Source: Dehalococcoidia bacterium
GTDB lineage: Bacteria > Chloroflexota > Dehalococcoidia > WHTO01
Length of the DNA stretch: 36,515 nucleotides
Assembly: GCA_009377665.1 (NCBI GenBank)
Contig: WHTO01000008.1
Location: forward strand, 1 to 36,515
Direction of reading: 5' to 3'
Part shown: positions 8,230-16,498 of the stretch, one piece after another
How positions within the stretch are numbered: the first letter of the stretch is position 1
Layout of the letters: each line of letters begins with the position of its first letter
Program-made: the position numbers and the translations under genes
The notes under the pieces: generated by a model
Databases searched by the model: none
Seen by the model: only the letters and a program-made list of their open reading frames with translations
What the model was told of the DNA's origin: nothing

Positions 8230-11200
8230 ATGTCGTCGCCAACCGCGGTCGAACCCGAGTCTCGCCTGGAGCAGCTGGCCGCTGGTGTGGGGGCGCGGGC
8301 CGCTCTGGTGCTCCGGCCGGTTGACACCGATCTTGCTCCCGGATCATGGTGGGTCGCGGACGACCCGGGGCTCAGGCAGGCCCGGCTGCTGATCCCGGGA
8401 ATGCTTCCCGGTCTTGAGCCTACGACGCTCCGGTTGCCGCGAGACGTCCTGCCCGCCGCGGCTGAGCTGGACAGCATGGTCGTCGAAGACCGCCGCGCAC
8501 TGCTTGAAGCCGCCGGGTTGGACGACCGGGCGAGCAGCCTGCTGCTGGAAGTGGCGGGGATTAAGGCCCTCGCCGTTGTGCCGTTGGGACCGCGAGCAGC
8601 GCTGGGCTTCGTCATCCTTGGGTTCGGTTCGACGCCGGCCCCTGAGGGTCTCAGGGAGAGCATGCGGCCGCTGGCCACGGCGCTCAGCGATTCGGCCGAC
8701 GAGGAGCTCCCCCTCCGGTCCCTCGCGGCCGCAACCGGGGCTGACCTCGCGCGCCTCTACCGGGTCGACGACACAGGCTCGGCAACGGTCATCCACCTCT
8801 TCCATCAGACCGCGAGCGCCCTGCCAGAGGTCGGTGAGAACATAGGAACGGCTGGCACCGCCATCGAGAGCGTCCTCCGTTCGCAGGACACCGTCCTGGT
8901 CGAGAGTGAGCGTCGCCGAGACTGGCTGAGCCTCCTTGAGTCGGCGCAGGGGGTGGCCTCCGCGCTTTTCCTTCCGCTTTACCGCGATGGGCAGGTCGCC
9001 GGGGTGCTGGAGCTGGCGAGCACACGCAGCGGGGGCATCTCGGGCAGCGCCTCCGAAGTGGCAGCAGGGGAGGCCTCCCGCCTCGTGGAGCTCCTGATCG
9101 AGGGCGGTGACCCGCGGCTTCCCGCGTATGAGATGGTCCGCTCGCTGATCGCAACGCCCGCTTTCGGACAGCAGGCGAACGTCGACCGCATCTGCCTCGA
9201 GGTGTTGCAACCCGATCGCGAGAATGTGCGCTTCGTCGTCGGCGGCAACGCCTTCCTCCCTGGCGATTCCGAGATAGCGCCGCTGGTTGGATCGGCAACC
9301 GAGGAGGTGATGCGCGGTGGGCCAGCCGTCATCTCGACCGAACGCGTAAACGGTTGGTTCAACAGCGCGCTGCTCGCGCAGGGCTTCCACAGCGTCCTGC
9401 GGGTGCCCGTACGCCGGGGCTCGGAGCTCCTCGGTGTGCTGTCGCTGGCCTCCCGCCGCCACGAGGCGTTTGAAGACACCCCACAGGATGTCAGCGACTT
9501 TGCCGAGCACCTGGCGCTGGTCGTGGCGACCGAGCGCCACAGGCTGACGCTGCTCAAGGACGAGAAGAAAGCACAGATCCTGTCGGACGTAGCGTCGGCG
9601 CTTGCCACGATGCCAGCAGAAGCGGCGTTCTCGATTGCCTGCCTGGCCCTGGCCCGCCAGGCCCATTTCGAGGCGGGCTGGTTCCTGGGGTCGGAGGGTG
9701 GCCTGACCTCGGGCGGCCACCAAATAGAGGTCCCGCCAACCGAGCGGGAGGGGCCTGGCCTTGTCGCTGACCTGAACCTGGTGGCGGCGGCGGGTGGGGC
9801 GCTGGAGAAAAGCCTGGTAGCGCTCGGCTATCGATCCTGCGCCACGGCGTCGTCGCGAGGCGGCCTGCTGGTGGCGGCGGCGCGCCGGCCATTCGCATTT
9901 GACGCGTCGTTCCTGGCGCTGCTGGAGACAACAGCCGAGCTGGTCGCAGCCGCCATGGAACGCGAGACCCGGAGGCGCAGTGCGCTCGACGCCACCGCGT
10001 GGACCGACGATTATCCGCAGCCCGCGCTGCTCGTCGATTCATCAAGCGGGACGATCCTCGCCGCCAGCAAGGCCGCCCGGGACCTGCTGGAGATCCCTCA
10101 GCGTGAGGTTACGCTGTGGTCGCTCGTGCCACTGCAGGCGGAGCGCCAGGTTCGCGACGCCCTGCTGGATGCTACGCCGGACGGCGGGGACATCGACATC
10201 CCCTTGATCACTGCATCAGGGCGGCGCGTCCACCTGGAGGCGAGCGCCAGGCCCGCCGGCCGGGGCTCGTGGCTGCTGCTGGGACGCGACGCAACTGGCG
10301 AGCGCGCCGGCCAGTGGCTCGCCGCCTGCCTTGCGGGTGCGCTGGCCAGCGCGTCCCGAGCGGCGGACCTAGAATCCGCAGAGCGTGCGGTCATCCAGAC
10401 TCTTGCCGACTCGGGAATCGAGGCGGGATTCCGCGCCGACGGCCAGGAGGGCAGCCCGCGGGAACCTATGACGATCCGTCCGGGGTCGGTGGAGCTCCCC
10501 CTGGATCACGCCAGCCTGAGGCTTTTGGCTTCCATCCCCGAACAGCAGAGGCCGCTGCTGGAAACATTCAGGCTGGGCCTTGCCGCGCTGTTCGGGAGTT
10601 TGAGGTCGCTGGCAGAGACGCAGACAGCGACCGACAGCCTGACTGCCAGCGTTGCGGCCCGGACTGCCGAGCTAGAAGGGCTTTTTGCGTTCGCGCGCGA
10701 CCTCTCGGAGGCGGAGGACCCGCGGTCGGCGCTTGCCGTCGCGGTCGCGCACATCGCCGCGGCGCTCAAAGCACCGGTCGCCGCCGAGGTCTGCCTGAAT
10801 GACCGACACGTCGCCGTTGCCAGCGACGAGCAGGCGGGCGCCGAGCTGGCACGGAGAATCAGAGCGTCGGCCGGCGGCCGGCACGACCTGTGCCTGCCGC
10901 GCCCGTACGGGCCGCCCGGGTTGGGCCCGGCGCCCGGTTACGAGAATCCCCTGGAGGCGCTGGTTGCTTCGACGGCCGGAGACGGTCTGATTGCGACCTA
11001 CATCGAAGCGGGACGAGTCGCTGACCCGGCGACGATCAAGCTGCTGCTTACCCACGCGGCCCAGGTTGGGGCCGCGCTCGATCGTTTCGTTACCCGGCGG
11101 GAAGCGGAGGAGTCGCGGCTGCGCTCTATCGCCGACGCCCTCGAGGAGGGTATCGCGCTGGTCGACGCCGACGATGTCGTGACCCCCGAGAACGAGCCGG

Positions 11201-12540
11201 CGCAGCGCCTGCTGGACTGGCTGGACAGCCTGCCCGGGGGAAGGCGCGCGGTGGTGGAGATGGCCGCGCTGGCACGGGAAGAGGGTGGCCAGCACGAGCG
11301 TGAGCTGACAGACGAAGCCGGAGGCCGCCGCGTGCTGCTGACGGTCGCGGCGATGCCTGGCCTGGATGAGCGTGCGGCGCTGACCCTTCGTGACGTCACC
11401 GAGCAACGCCTGTTCCAGGAACGCATCGCGCAGACCGAGAAGCTTGCCGCGCTGGGCCAGCTCGTCTCTGGGGTAGCACATGAACTGAACAACCCGCTTA
11501 CGGGCATCCTGGGCTTCGCCGAGTTGCTGCAGGACAGGCCGCTGACGCCCGAGGTGCGGCGAGGAGTCGTGACGATCCAGTCGGAGGCTGAGCGAGCCGG
11601 GAAGATCATCGACAACCTGCTCTCATTTGCGCGTCGCCGCCCCGCACACCGCGAGGCGGTAGACGTCAACGCGCTTCTGCGCCGAGTGGTGGAGCTGAGA
11701 AACTACGACCTGCGCGCCAACAGCGTCGAGGTTCAGCTGCGGCTGGGATCGCTGGCGCCGGTCTCCGCTGACCCCGACCAGCTGCAGCAGGTATTTTTCA
11801 ACGTCATGGCCAACGCGGTGCAAGCGGTGTCCTCGGGCAGGACGGGCGACCGCCGGATTGAGATCAGCACAAGGAGCGAGGATGGCTGGGCCGTCGTGCT
11901 GGTTGCCGACAACGGCCCAGGCCTATCGACGGCAACGGCCGCGCGCGCGTTCGAACCGTTCTTTACGACCAAAACGGCGGGTGAAGGCACAGGGTTGGGC
12001 CTGAGCATCTCGTACGGCATCGTCGAGGAGCACGGCGGACGAATCGAGATCGGCAACCGCCCCGAAGGCGGGGCCGGGGCAGTGATTCGACTGCCGCTGG
12101 GCGACGCGCAGCTCGCGGGGGACGACGACAGCGGGGAGCTGCTGCTGCCGGACGGGAGCAGCGGCCCACCGCGCACGCGAATACTCGTGGTGGACGACGA
12201 GGCGTCGATCCGCTACGTGCTGTCGCAAATGTTGCAGGCGGACGGACACGCCGTGGTGGCGGCCGGGTCTGGTGCCGAAGCGCTGACAGCGCTCTCGAAG
12301 GGCCGCTTCGACGTCGTGATCAGCGACTTGAAGATGCCCGAAATCAGCGGTCCGGAGCTCTATCGCGAGATCGTCGCGTCGAGCCCCGACCTCGCGCGCC
12401 GGGTGATCTTCATCACCGGCGACACGGTCAACGAAGAGACGCGGGCGTTCGTCCGTTCTGTCGAGAACCCCACCCTCGAGAAGCCGTTTCGGCTGGAGAA
12501 CCTGCGCTCGCTGATCAAGCAGGTGCTGGACCCGGTATAG
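8230..12540 (+). CDS. Large soluble multi-GAF/PAS hybrid histidine kinase
   Basis: A 1436-residue sensor kinase with no evident signal peptide or membrane helix, so probably cytoplasmic. Rough layout: several GAF-like modules (about 1-155, 155-285, 300-445, 455-590), a PAS-like module (about 595-700), another GAF-like module after a short helical linker (about 815-955), a PAS module (about 965-1060), then HisKA with phospho-acceptor His1084 in GVAHELNNPL. The ATPase domain has NVMANAVQAV (N box), DNGPG and GEGTGLGLSI (G boxes). A C-terminal receiver domain (about 1315-1436) has Asp1366 in SDLKMPE. It would autophosphorylate and pass phosphate to its own receiver. No DNA-binding output is present, so a downstream phosphotransfer protein or regulator is needed. 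It overlaps the convergent nitrilase-like gene by 26 bases. Confidence 0.92.
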   Translation: MSSPTAVEPESRLEQLAAGVGARAALVLRPVDTDLAPGSWWVADDPGLRQARLLIPGMLPGLEPTTLRLPRDVLPAAAELDSMVVEDRRALLEAAGLDDRASSLLLEVAGIKALAVVPLGPRAALGFVILGFGSTPAPEGLRESMRPLATALSDSADEELPLRSLAAATGADLARLYRVDDTGSATVIHLFHQTASALPEVGENIGTAGTAIESVLRSQDTVLVESERRRDWLSLLESAQGVASALFLPLYRDGQVAGVLELASTRSGGISGSASEVAAGEASRLVELLIEGGDPRLPAYEMVRSLIATPAFGQQANVDRICLEVLQPDRENVRFVVGGNAFLPGDSEIAPLVGSATEEVMRGGPAVISTERVNGWFNSALLAQGFHSVLRVPVRRGSELLGVLSLASRRHEAFEDTPQDVSDFAEHLALVVATERHRLTLLKDEKKAQILSDVASALATMPAEAAFSIACLALARQAHFEAGWFLGSEGGLTSGGHQIEVPPTEREGPGLVADLNLVAAAGGALEKSLVALGYRSCATASSRGGLLVAAARRPFAFDASFLALLETTAELVAAAMERETRRRSALDATAWTDDYPQPALLVDSSSGTILAASKAARDLLEIPQREVTLWSLVPLQAERQVRDALLDATPDGGDIDIPLITASGRRVHLEASARPAGRGSWLLLGRDATGERAGQWLAACLAGALASASRAADLESAERAVIQTLADSGIEAGFRADGQEGSPREPMTIRPGSVELPLDHASLRLLASIPEQQRPLLETFRLGLAALFGSLRSLAETQTATDSLTASVAARTAELEGLFAFARDLSEAEDPRSALAVAVAHIAAALKAPVAAEVCLNDRHVAVASDEQAGAELARRIRASAGGRHDLCLPRPYGPPGLGPAPGYENPLEALVASTAGDGLIATYIEAGRVADPATIKLLLTHAAQVGAALDRFVTRREAEESRLRSIADALEEGIALVDADDVVTPENEPAQRLLDWLDSLPGGRRAVVEMAALAREEGGQHERELTDEAGGRRVLLTVAAMPGLDERAALTLRDVTEQRLFQERIAQTEKLAALGQLVSGVAHELNNPLTGILGFAELLQDRPLTPEVRRGVVTIQSEAERAGKIIDNLLSFARRRPAHREAVDVNALLRRVVELRNYDLRANSVEVQLRLGSLAPVSADPDQLQQVFFNVMANAVQAVSSGRTGDRRIEISTRSEDGWAVVLVADNGPGLSTATAARAFEPFFTTKTAGEGTGLGLSISYGIVEEHGGRIEIGNRPEGGAGAVIRLPLGDAQLAGDDDSGELLLPDGSSGPPRTRILVVDDEASIRYVLSQMLQADGHAVVAAGSGAEALTALSKGRFDVVISDLKMPEISGPELYREIVASSPDLARRVIFITGDTVNEETRAFVRSVENPTLEKPFRLENLRSLIKQVLDPV

Positions 12541-14161
12541 CCACCAGCGAGGAATAGGACTCGGGGCGGCGAGAGAGAACGATGTTTGTCCCCGGCGCCC
12601 TGTCCTTCCAGCGGGCCTGGGCGGGGCAAACCAGGACGCTGACGGTCAGGCCGCTCCCCGCGGGTGTCTCGGCGAGGAGGGCGCCGGTGGGATCCGCGAT
12701 GCAGGCCCTGCCGTATTGCCCGTCATCGACCGCCGCGGCGGCCACGAAGACGCGATTCTCCTCGGCGCGCACGCGCGCGAAGAGGCTCACCGGAAACGGC
12801 GGCTGGAAGACCGGCCAGGCGATGATCTCGGCGCCCCTCAACATCAGGCAGCGCGCGACCTCGGGGGCGAAGCCCTCAGCGGAGAGCATCAGCGCGAGCC
12901 GTCCATGGGGCGTTTCGATTACCGGCGATTGTTCGTTGCCGTAGAGGGTCCCCGCGGTCCCAGCGTGGTCCTCCGGGTGGGTCTGCCTGTGCCAGGCCAG
13001 GACGCCACCACCGGAGAGGGCGTAGGCGGTGCGATAGAAACCGTCCGCGGCCGGCTCGGCCAGGGCAACGACCACGATGAGGTCTTCGCCCGCCAGGGCC
13101 GCCAGGGCCGCCAGGCGCGACAGGTGATCCTGGGCCGAAAAGTCGGCGGCACGGGCGGGGTCGTAGGCCGGCAGGACGATGATATTGACGCCCTGCGCGC
13201 GTCCGCGCTCGACGATCCTTTCGGCCTGCCAGACGAGGTCTGCACCGTCCTCGTAGGGCGGGAGCTGCGCCGCCGCGATCATCGCCGTCCGGCGCAGGTC
13301 AGCCGGCTCGTCCATCAGCGCGCGCACGGGGAGCCCGGCGGTGGGCTGGACGATCTCGGGGTAGAGCTCGGGGCGCCGGGGAAGGGGTGGCGCCGCGGGG
13401 GCCCGGGCCGGGATGTCCCAGGTCACAACCTCCTCGTGATCGGATGACGCCCGCTCGACGGTGCGCCCGTCTGGGGCCACCAGGCAAGACGAACCGCAGT
13501 AGAGGACGCTCTCGGCCTCCTGTCCGACCTTGGCGGCGGCCGCGATCCAGACACCGTTCTCGATGGCGCGGGCTGGCAGGAGGCGATCGGGCTGCAGGCT
13601 GGTCAGCCTGCTGTGGTCATCGCCCCACGTCACCCAGGCGGTGAGGTCGACGAGGAGGTCTGGCCCCTGGAGGCAGATCGAGCGCGCTATCTCGGGCTGG
13701 CGTGCGTCAGCACAGATCAACAGTCCAACGCGGCCGAGGGCCGTGTCGAATACGGGGAAATCGGTGCCGCAGGCGAACCACTCGTTGTCGAAGTGCCAGA
13801 GGTAGCTCTTGCGGTAATGGCCGACAACATGGCCGGCGTCGTCGACCAGGACGGCCGAATTGGACAGCGTCCCGTCCTCCTCGATGTAGGCCAGGCCGAC
13901 GGCGATGTGGACGCCGTGGCGACGCGCGCGCTCGGCGTAGCGGGCGACGACCTCGGCGCCGGCGAGGACGCCGAGCTCCGCAAGGCGGTCGGCCGACTGG
14001 AGGAAGTAGGCGGGGTATGTACATTCGGGAAGGGCTATGAGCTTCGCGCCCCGCCGCGCGGCCTCGTCGATCATCTCGAGGGAGTGCTCAAGGGTCCGCA
14101 GGTGATCCTCGAGCGGGGCGGCGGCGATCTGCAGGGAGGCGAAGCGCAGCGACGCACTCAC
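12515..14161 (-). CDS. Tandem carbon-nitrogen hydrolase (nitrilase superfamily), second domain degenerate
   Basis: About 548 residues containing two nitrilase-type domains. The first (about 1-270) has the full catalytic triad: Glu46 in LPECTYPA, Lys118 in HYRKSYLWHF and Cys150 in LICADAR. It should hydrolyse an amide or nitrile C-N bond. The second (about 295-540) keeps the fold signatures but has Ala332 in place of Glu (VLPAYDPA), Gln393 in place of Lys (WHRQTHP) and Ser427 in place of Cys (LMLSAEG), so it is probably non-catalytic. GTG at 14161 is chosen because it starts just before the first strand (FASLQIAAAP), one base after the Nudix stop. An ATG at 14200 would overlap the Nudix gene by 38 bases. 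It is the last gene of a PIG-L/Nudix/nitrilase operon. Substrate unknown. Confidence 0.85.
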   Translation of the reverse strand: MSASLRFASLQIAAAPLEDHLRTLEHSLEMIDEAARRGAKLIALPECTYPAYFLQSADRLAELGVLAGAEVVARYAERARRHGVHIAVGLAYIEEDGTLSNSAVLVDDAGHVVGHYRKSYLWHFDNEWFACGTDFPVFDTALGRVGLLICADARQPEIARSICLQGPDLLVDLTAWVTWGDDHSRLTSLQPDRLLPARAIENGVWIAAAAKVGQEAESVLYCGSSCLVAPDGRTVERASSDHEEVVTWDIPARAPAAPPLPRRPELYPEIVQPTAGLPVRALMDEPADLRRTAMIAAAQLPPYEDGADLVWQAERIVERGRAQGVNIIVLPAYDPARAADFSAQDHLSRLAALAALAGEDLIVVVALAEPAADGFYRTAYALSGGGVLAWHRQTHPEDHAGTAGTLYGNEQSPVIETPHGRLALMLSAEGFAPEVARCLMLRGAEIIAWPVFQPPFPVSLFARVRAEENRVFVAAAAVDDGQYGRACIADPTGALLAETPAGSGLTVSVLVCPAQARWKDRAPGTNIVLSRRPESYSSLVAIPGPAPA

Positions 14162-14162
14162 C

Positions 14163-14660
14163 TCAAAGTTCCGCCCGGTCGTCGGCGCGAAGCCGGGCAA
14201 TGACTTCGAGGTCGTGCGGGAACGCGAGGTCGGGAAGCCTGTCCATTGGAAAGAAGGCTACGTCACTGGCCTCGTCCCCGGCCAGCAGGCTACCTCCGAC
14301 CACGTGCCCCTGGTAGGCGATAAAGATCACGTCCTCGTTCGAGCCGGAGAACACGCCGAGCAGTCTATCGATCTCGACTTCCAACCCCGTCTCCTCGCGG
14401 ACCTCGCGGGCTCCCGCTTGCTCGACGTTCTCTCCGCGGTCAACGTAGCCACCTGGAAACGACCAGTAGCCCATCCGCGGCTCGTGGTTGCGCAGGGTCA
14501 GGAGGATGCTGTCGTCGCGCGTGACGAGGACGCCTGCAGCCACCTTTGGGTCTTCGAAGTGGATGAAGCCGCAGCCGGGGCAGCAGGGGCGCAACTTCCC
14601 GAAGAGGTCGCGCTGCTCGAGCGCGCCGCCGCAGGCCTGGCAGAACCGTGCGCCGGGCAT
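14163..14660 (-). CDS. Nudix hydrolase with N-terminal zinc ribbon
   Basis: A 165-residue protein. The N-terminus has a zinc ribbon with CQAC (Cys7, Cys10) and CPGC (Cys27, Cys30). The Nudix box at residues 71-93 fits GX5EX7REUXEEXGU exactly: Gly71, Glu77, Arg85, Glu86, Glu89, Glu90 and Gly92. It should hydrolyse a nucleoside diphosphate linked to another group, such as NADH, ADP-ribose or a nucleotide sugar. Zinc-ribbon Nudix proteins resemble NADH pyrophosphatase NudC, but this one is much shorter and lacks the large N-terminal domain, so the substrate is open. It lies eight bases after the PIG-L stop and ends one base before the nitrilase start, indicating one transcript. Confidence 0.9.
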   Translation of the reverse strand: MPGARFCQACGGALEQRDLFGKLRPCCPGCGFIHFEDPKVAAGVLVTRDDSILLTLRNHEPRMGYWSFPGGYVDRGENVEQAGAREVREETGLEVEIDRLLGVFSGSNEDVIFIAYQGHVVGGSLLAGDEASDVAFFPMDRLPDLAFPHDLEVIARLRADDRAEL

Positions 14661-14668
14661 ATGAGGCC

Positions 14669-15373
14669 TTAGCGGAAGAGGGTGACGCGTCTGAAGCGTT
14701 CCAGGACGCGTCCTTCTTCGTCCTTCCAGCGCTCAGTGGCGAACTTGACGAAGTCCTCGCGCTGCCCGAACTGGCTGCGGTGACTGAGCAGTGCGTCGAA
14801 CTTGACGTCGAGGACTTCGCTGATATCGACGTCGAAGTTGGGCTCGTTGCTGCCCCAGCAGTAGAGCTCGAGAACTTTGTGGGTCTCCAGTCCTTCGGCT
14901 GCGTGGGTGGGGAAGTTCAGGTGGTCCCTCGCCGTCGGGTAGACGGCGTCGACCGTTACGAGGCCGGTGCAGCGGTGGTCCGGGTGGTTGATGAACTGCT
15001 CGCGATGAAAGAGCGTGGTCGGATCGTGCGTGAAGACGGCATCCGGCTTGAGCATCCTGATGTGGCGCACGACCTGGCCCAGGAAGTCGCGGGTGTACTG
15101 CAGCTCGCCATCTTCGTTGTCGAGGAAGAATACTTCCTTCACGCCGGCTACGCGCGCTGCCTCTCGCTGCTCTTCGCGACGGATGCGGATGAGCTCGAAG
15201 GGGCTGACCTCGAGGTTGTCGGTCCCCTTTGAGCCGTCGGTGCAGACGAGGTAATAGAACTCCCAGCCTTCGCGCGACCAGAGCGCGGCGGTGCCGGCGG
15301 CGCCAAAGTCGGCGTCGTCGGGATGTGCGGCTATAACCAGTGCGCGCCGAGCGCGCCCGTCGTCGTCAGTCAA
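14669..15373 (-). CDS. PIG-L/LmbE-family deacetylase
   Basis: About 234 residues. The diagnostic zinc site AHPDDADFG lies at about residues 16-24, with the second metal ligand in NHPDHRCTG and a conserved THDPTT loop. The family contains zinc-dependent N-deacetylases acting on GlcNAc-containing conjugates (mycothiol and bacillithiol precursors, phosphatidylinositol-GlcNAc) and antibiotic intermediates. TTG at 15373 is chosen because GAGGAG precedes it and the protein then begins close to the fold, as is usual. A GTG at 15460 would add 29 residues but lies upstream of the transcription start predicted from the promoter at 15462-15491. It is the first gene of the PIG-L/Nudix/nitrilase operon and is divergent from lexA. 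Confidence 0.88.
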   Translation of the reverse strand: MTDDDGRARRALVIAAHPDDADFGAAGTAALWSREGWEFYYLVCTDGSKGTDNLEVSPFELIRIRREEQREAARVAGVKEVFFLDNEDGELQYTRDFLGQVVRHIRMLKPDAVFTHDPTTLFHREQFINHPDHRCTGLVTVDAVYPTARDHLNFPTHAAEGLETHKVLELYCWGSNEPNFDVDISEVLDVKFDALLSHRSQFGQREDFVKFATERWKDEEGRVLERFRRVTLFR

Positions 15374-15461
15374 AGGGGTCTCCTCAGAAGTCCAGATATC
15401 TTCGAGGCCGGCGCCTCGGAGTGGCCGGCCCACGGCAGGTCGGAAGATGGTCTCAGGCACG

Positions 15462-15491
15462 ATTCTAGCTTCGCCCGATCCGGCTTAACAA
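15462..15491 (-). promoter_or_regulatory. Candidate promoter of the PIG-L/Nudix/nitrilase operon
   Basis: On the minus strand TTGTTA (15491-15486) and TAGAAT (15467-15462) are 18 bases apart. Transcription should start near 15455, giving a leader of about 80 bases to the TTG at 15373. Confidence 0.5.
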
Positions 15492-15512
15492 TCTTTTGCA
15501 TCGTCCGGCGCG

Positions 15513-15542
15513 TTGACCGCGGGCGAACAAAGGTGCTAGTCT
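15513..15542 (+). promoter_or_regulatory. Candidate lexA promoter
   Basis: TTGACC (15513-15518) and TAGTCT (15537-15542) are 18 bases apart. A TGC directly before the -10 gives an extended -10. Start of transcription would be near 15549, just before the repeated half-sites. Confidence 0.55.
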
Positions 15543-15550
15543 CCGGGGCA

Positions 15551-15589
15551 GAGAACATAATTCTCGAACATTCATCTCACAGTGTTCTC
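15551..15589. promoter_or_regulatory. Candidate LexA operator half-sites
   Basis: Three GAACA-type half-sites lie between the lexA promoter and its Shine-Dalgarno site: GAACA at 15553, GAACA at 15566 and the reverse complement TGTTC at 15583-15587. GAGAACA (15551-15557) and TGTTCTC (15583-15589) form a 7-bp inverted repeat. GAGAA/TTCTC (15551-15565) forms a compact palindrome with a 5-base centre. Position and symmetry fit autoregulation. The motif resembles GAAC-type SOS boxes but is not an exact match to the Bacillus form. Confidence 0.5.
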
Positions 15590-15604
15590 AGGAGGGATGG
15601 CTCA

Positions 15605-16225
15605 ATGCCGGACCTGTCGGATAAACAGCAGCGGATACTTCAATTCATCGGTGACTTCATCGATGAGCACGACTACCCGCCGAGCATCCGTGACATCCAG
15701 ATACGGTGCCAGATCAGCTCGACCTCGGTTGTCGACTACAACCTCAAGGCGCTGGAGCGCTCGGGCTACATCCGCCGCGGCCGCGAGGTATCGCGGGCGA
15801 TCGAGGTGGTGGGCACGCGCCGCCGCCCGACGCGCACGGTACCGATCCTGGGCTCGATCGCTGCCGGCCAGCCGATCCCGGTGCCCGAGGATGGCGCCGA
15901 TTACGACGACACCATAGGCCTCACCGAGGAGATGCTGAAGGGCAGGCGCCAGGTCTTCGCGCTGCGCGTCCGCGGGGACTCGATGATCGACGCGCTCGTT
16001 AACGACGGCGACATCGTGGTCCTCGAGCCGGCAACGACAGCCGCGGATGGCGAGATGGTGGCGGCGTGGATCAAGAGCGAGGCCACGACGACCCTCAAGA
16101 AGTTCTATCGCGAGGGGCGCCGGGTAAGGCTCCAGCCCGCTAACGCGACCATGGACCCGATTTATGTTGATGCCCAGGACGTCGAGGTCCAGGGCAAGCT
16201 CGTCTGCCGCCTCGGCGTCACCTGA
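15605..16225 (+). CDS. lexA: LexA SOS repressor (self-cleaving)
   Basis: A 206-residue LexA. The N-terminal winged helix-turn-helix (about 1-70) contains YPPSIRDIQIRCQISSTSVV. The cleavage site Ala87-Gly88 lies in SIAAGQPIPVPE. The peptidase S24 domain carries the catalytic Ser126 in RGDSMIDALV and the general-base Lys165 in TTTLKKFY. RecA filaments would trigger cleavage and derepress DNA-damage genes. The ATG at 15605 is selected because AGGAGG stands nine bases upstream; the upstream extension in this frame covers the promoter. The candidate half-sites just upstream suggest that it represses itself. It is transcribed alone, divergent from the PIG-L operon. Confidence 0.96.
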   Translation: MPDLSDKQQRILQFIGDFIDEHDYPPSIRDIQIRCQISSTSVVDYNLKALERSGYIRRGREVSRAIEVVGTRRRPTRTVPILGSIAAGQPIPVPEDGADYDDTIGLTEEMLKGRRQVFALRVRGDSMIDALVNDGDIVVLEPATTAADGEMVAAWIKSEATTTLKKFYREGRRVRLQPANATMDPIYVDAQDVEVQGKLVCRLGVT

Positions 16226-16399
16226 GGAACCTCTCCCGACGCACGTTCTCTGGTAAGGCAAGGCACGCCCTTGCTCTGCGCCGAAACAGGATCACCCTCG
16301 AGAGGACGGCGTGCCCGGCCGACGAGCCACGGGCATTGTCCGTAGGGCGCGGTGCGATCCGCCCCGTATCCTCCGTCGGACTCGCCGTGCGTGGCTCGT
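16226..16399. other. Non-coding spacer with several inverted repeats
   Basis: No gene is seen. The spacer holds GCAAGG/CCTTGC (5-base loop, near 16258-16276), GGCACGCC (16262-16269) with GGCGTGCC (16308-16315), and CGAGCCACG (16323-16331) with CGTGGCTCG (16390-16398) followed by TTTAA. These stems partly compete. They may include the lexA terminator or a structured leader. Confidence 0.4.
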
Positions 16400-16444
16400 T
16401 TAATCGGGTGTTAACCGCCGTTAACTGCCGCTTAACTCGCTTAG
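16400..16444 (+). promoter_or_regulatory. Pho-box-like direct repeats upstream of pstS
   Basis: TTAA-type repeats recur at helical spacing: TTAAT at 16400, TTAAC at 16411, TTAAC at 16421, TTAAC at 16432 and TTAG at 16441, at steps of 11, 10, 11 and 9 bases. Two units read GTTAACCGCC and GTTAACTGCC. This is the architecture of PhoP/PhoB-type binding sites before pst operons. A matching -10 is not obvious. Phosphate-starvation control by a PhoR/PhoP-like system is inferred. Confidence 0.7.
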
Positions 16445-16498
16445 TCCGGGACACGGCCAGCATCGGATCGTGACCTAAAACAGATTAGGAGGCAATCC

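Noticed and set aside
8344-9723. A 459-codon minus-strand frame opposite the hybrid kinase
   Set aside because: It is antisense to GAF-like modules of an intact kinase and has no recognisable domain or ribosome-binding site.
15374-15460. N-terminal extension of the PIG-L protein from GTG 15460
   Set aside because: The GTG lies upstream of the start predicted from the promoter and lacks a ribosome-binding site, whereas TTG 15373 has GAGGAG.
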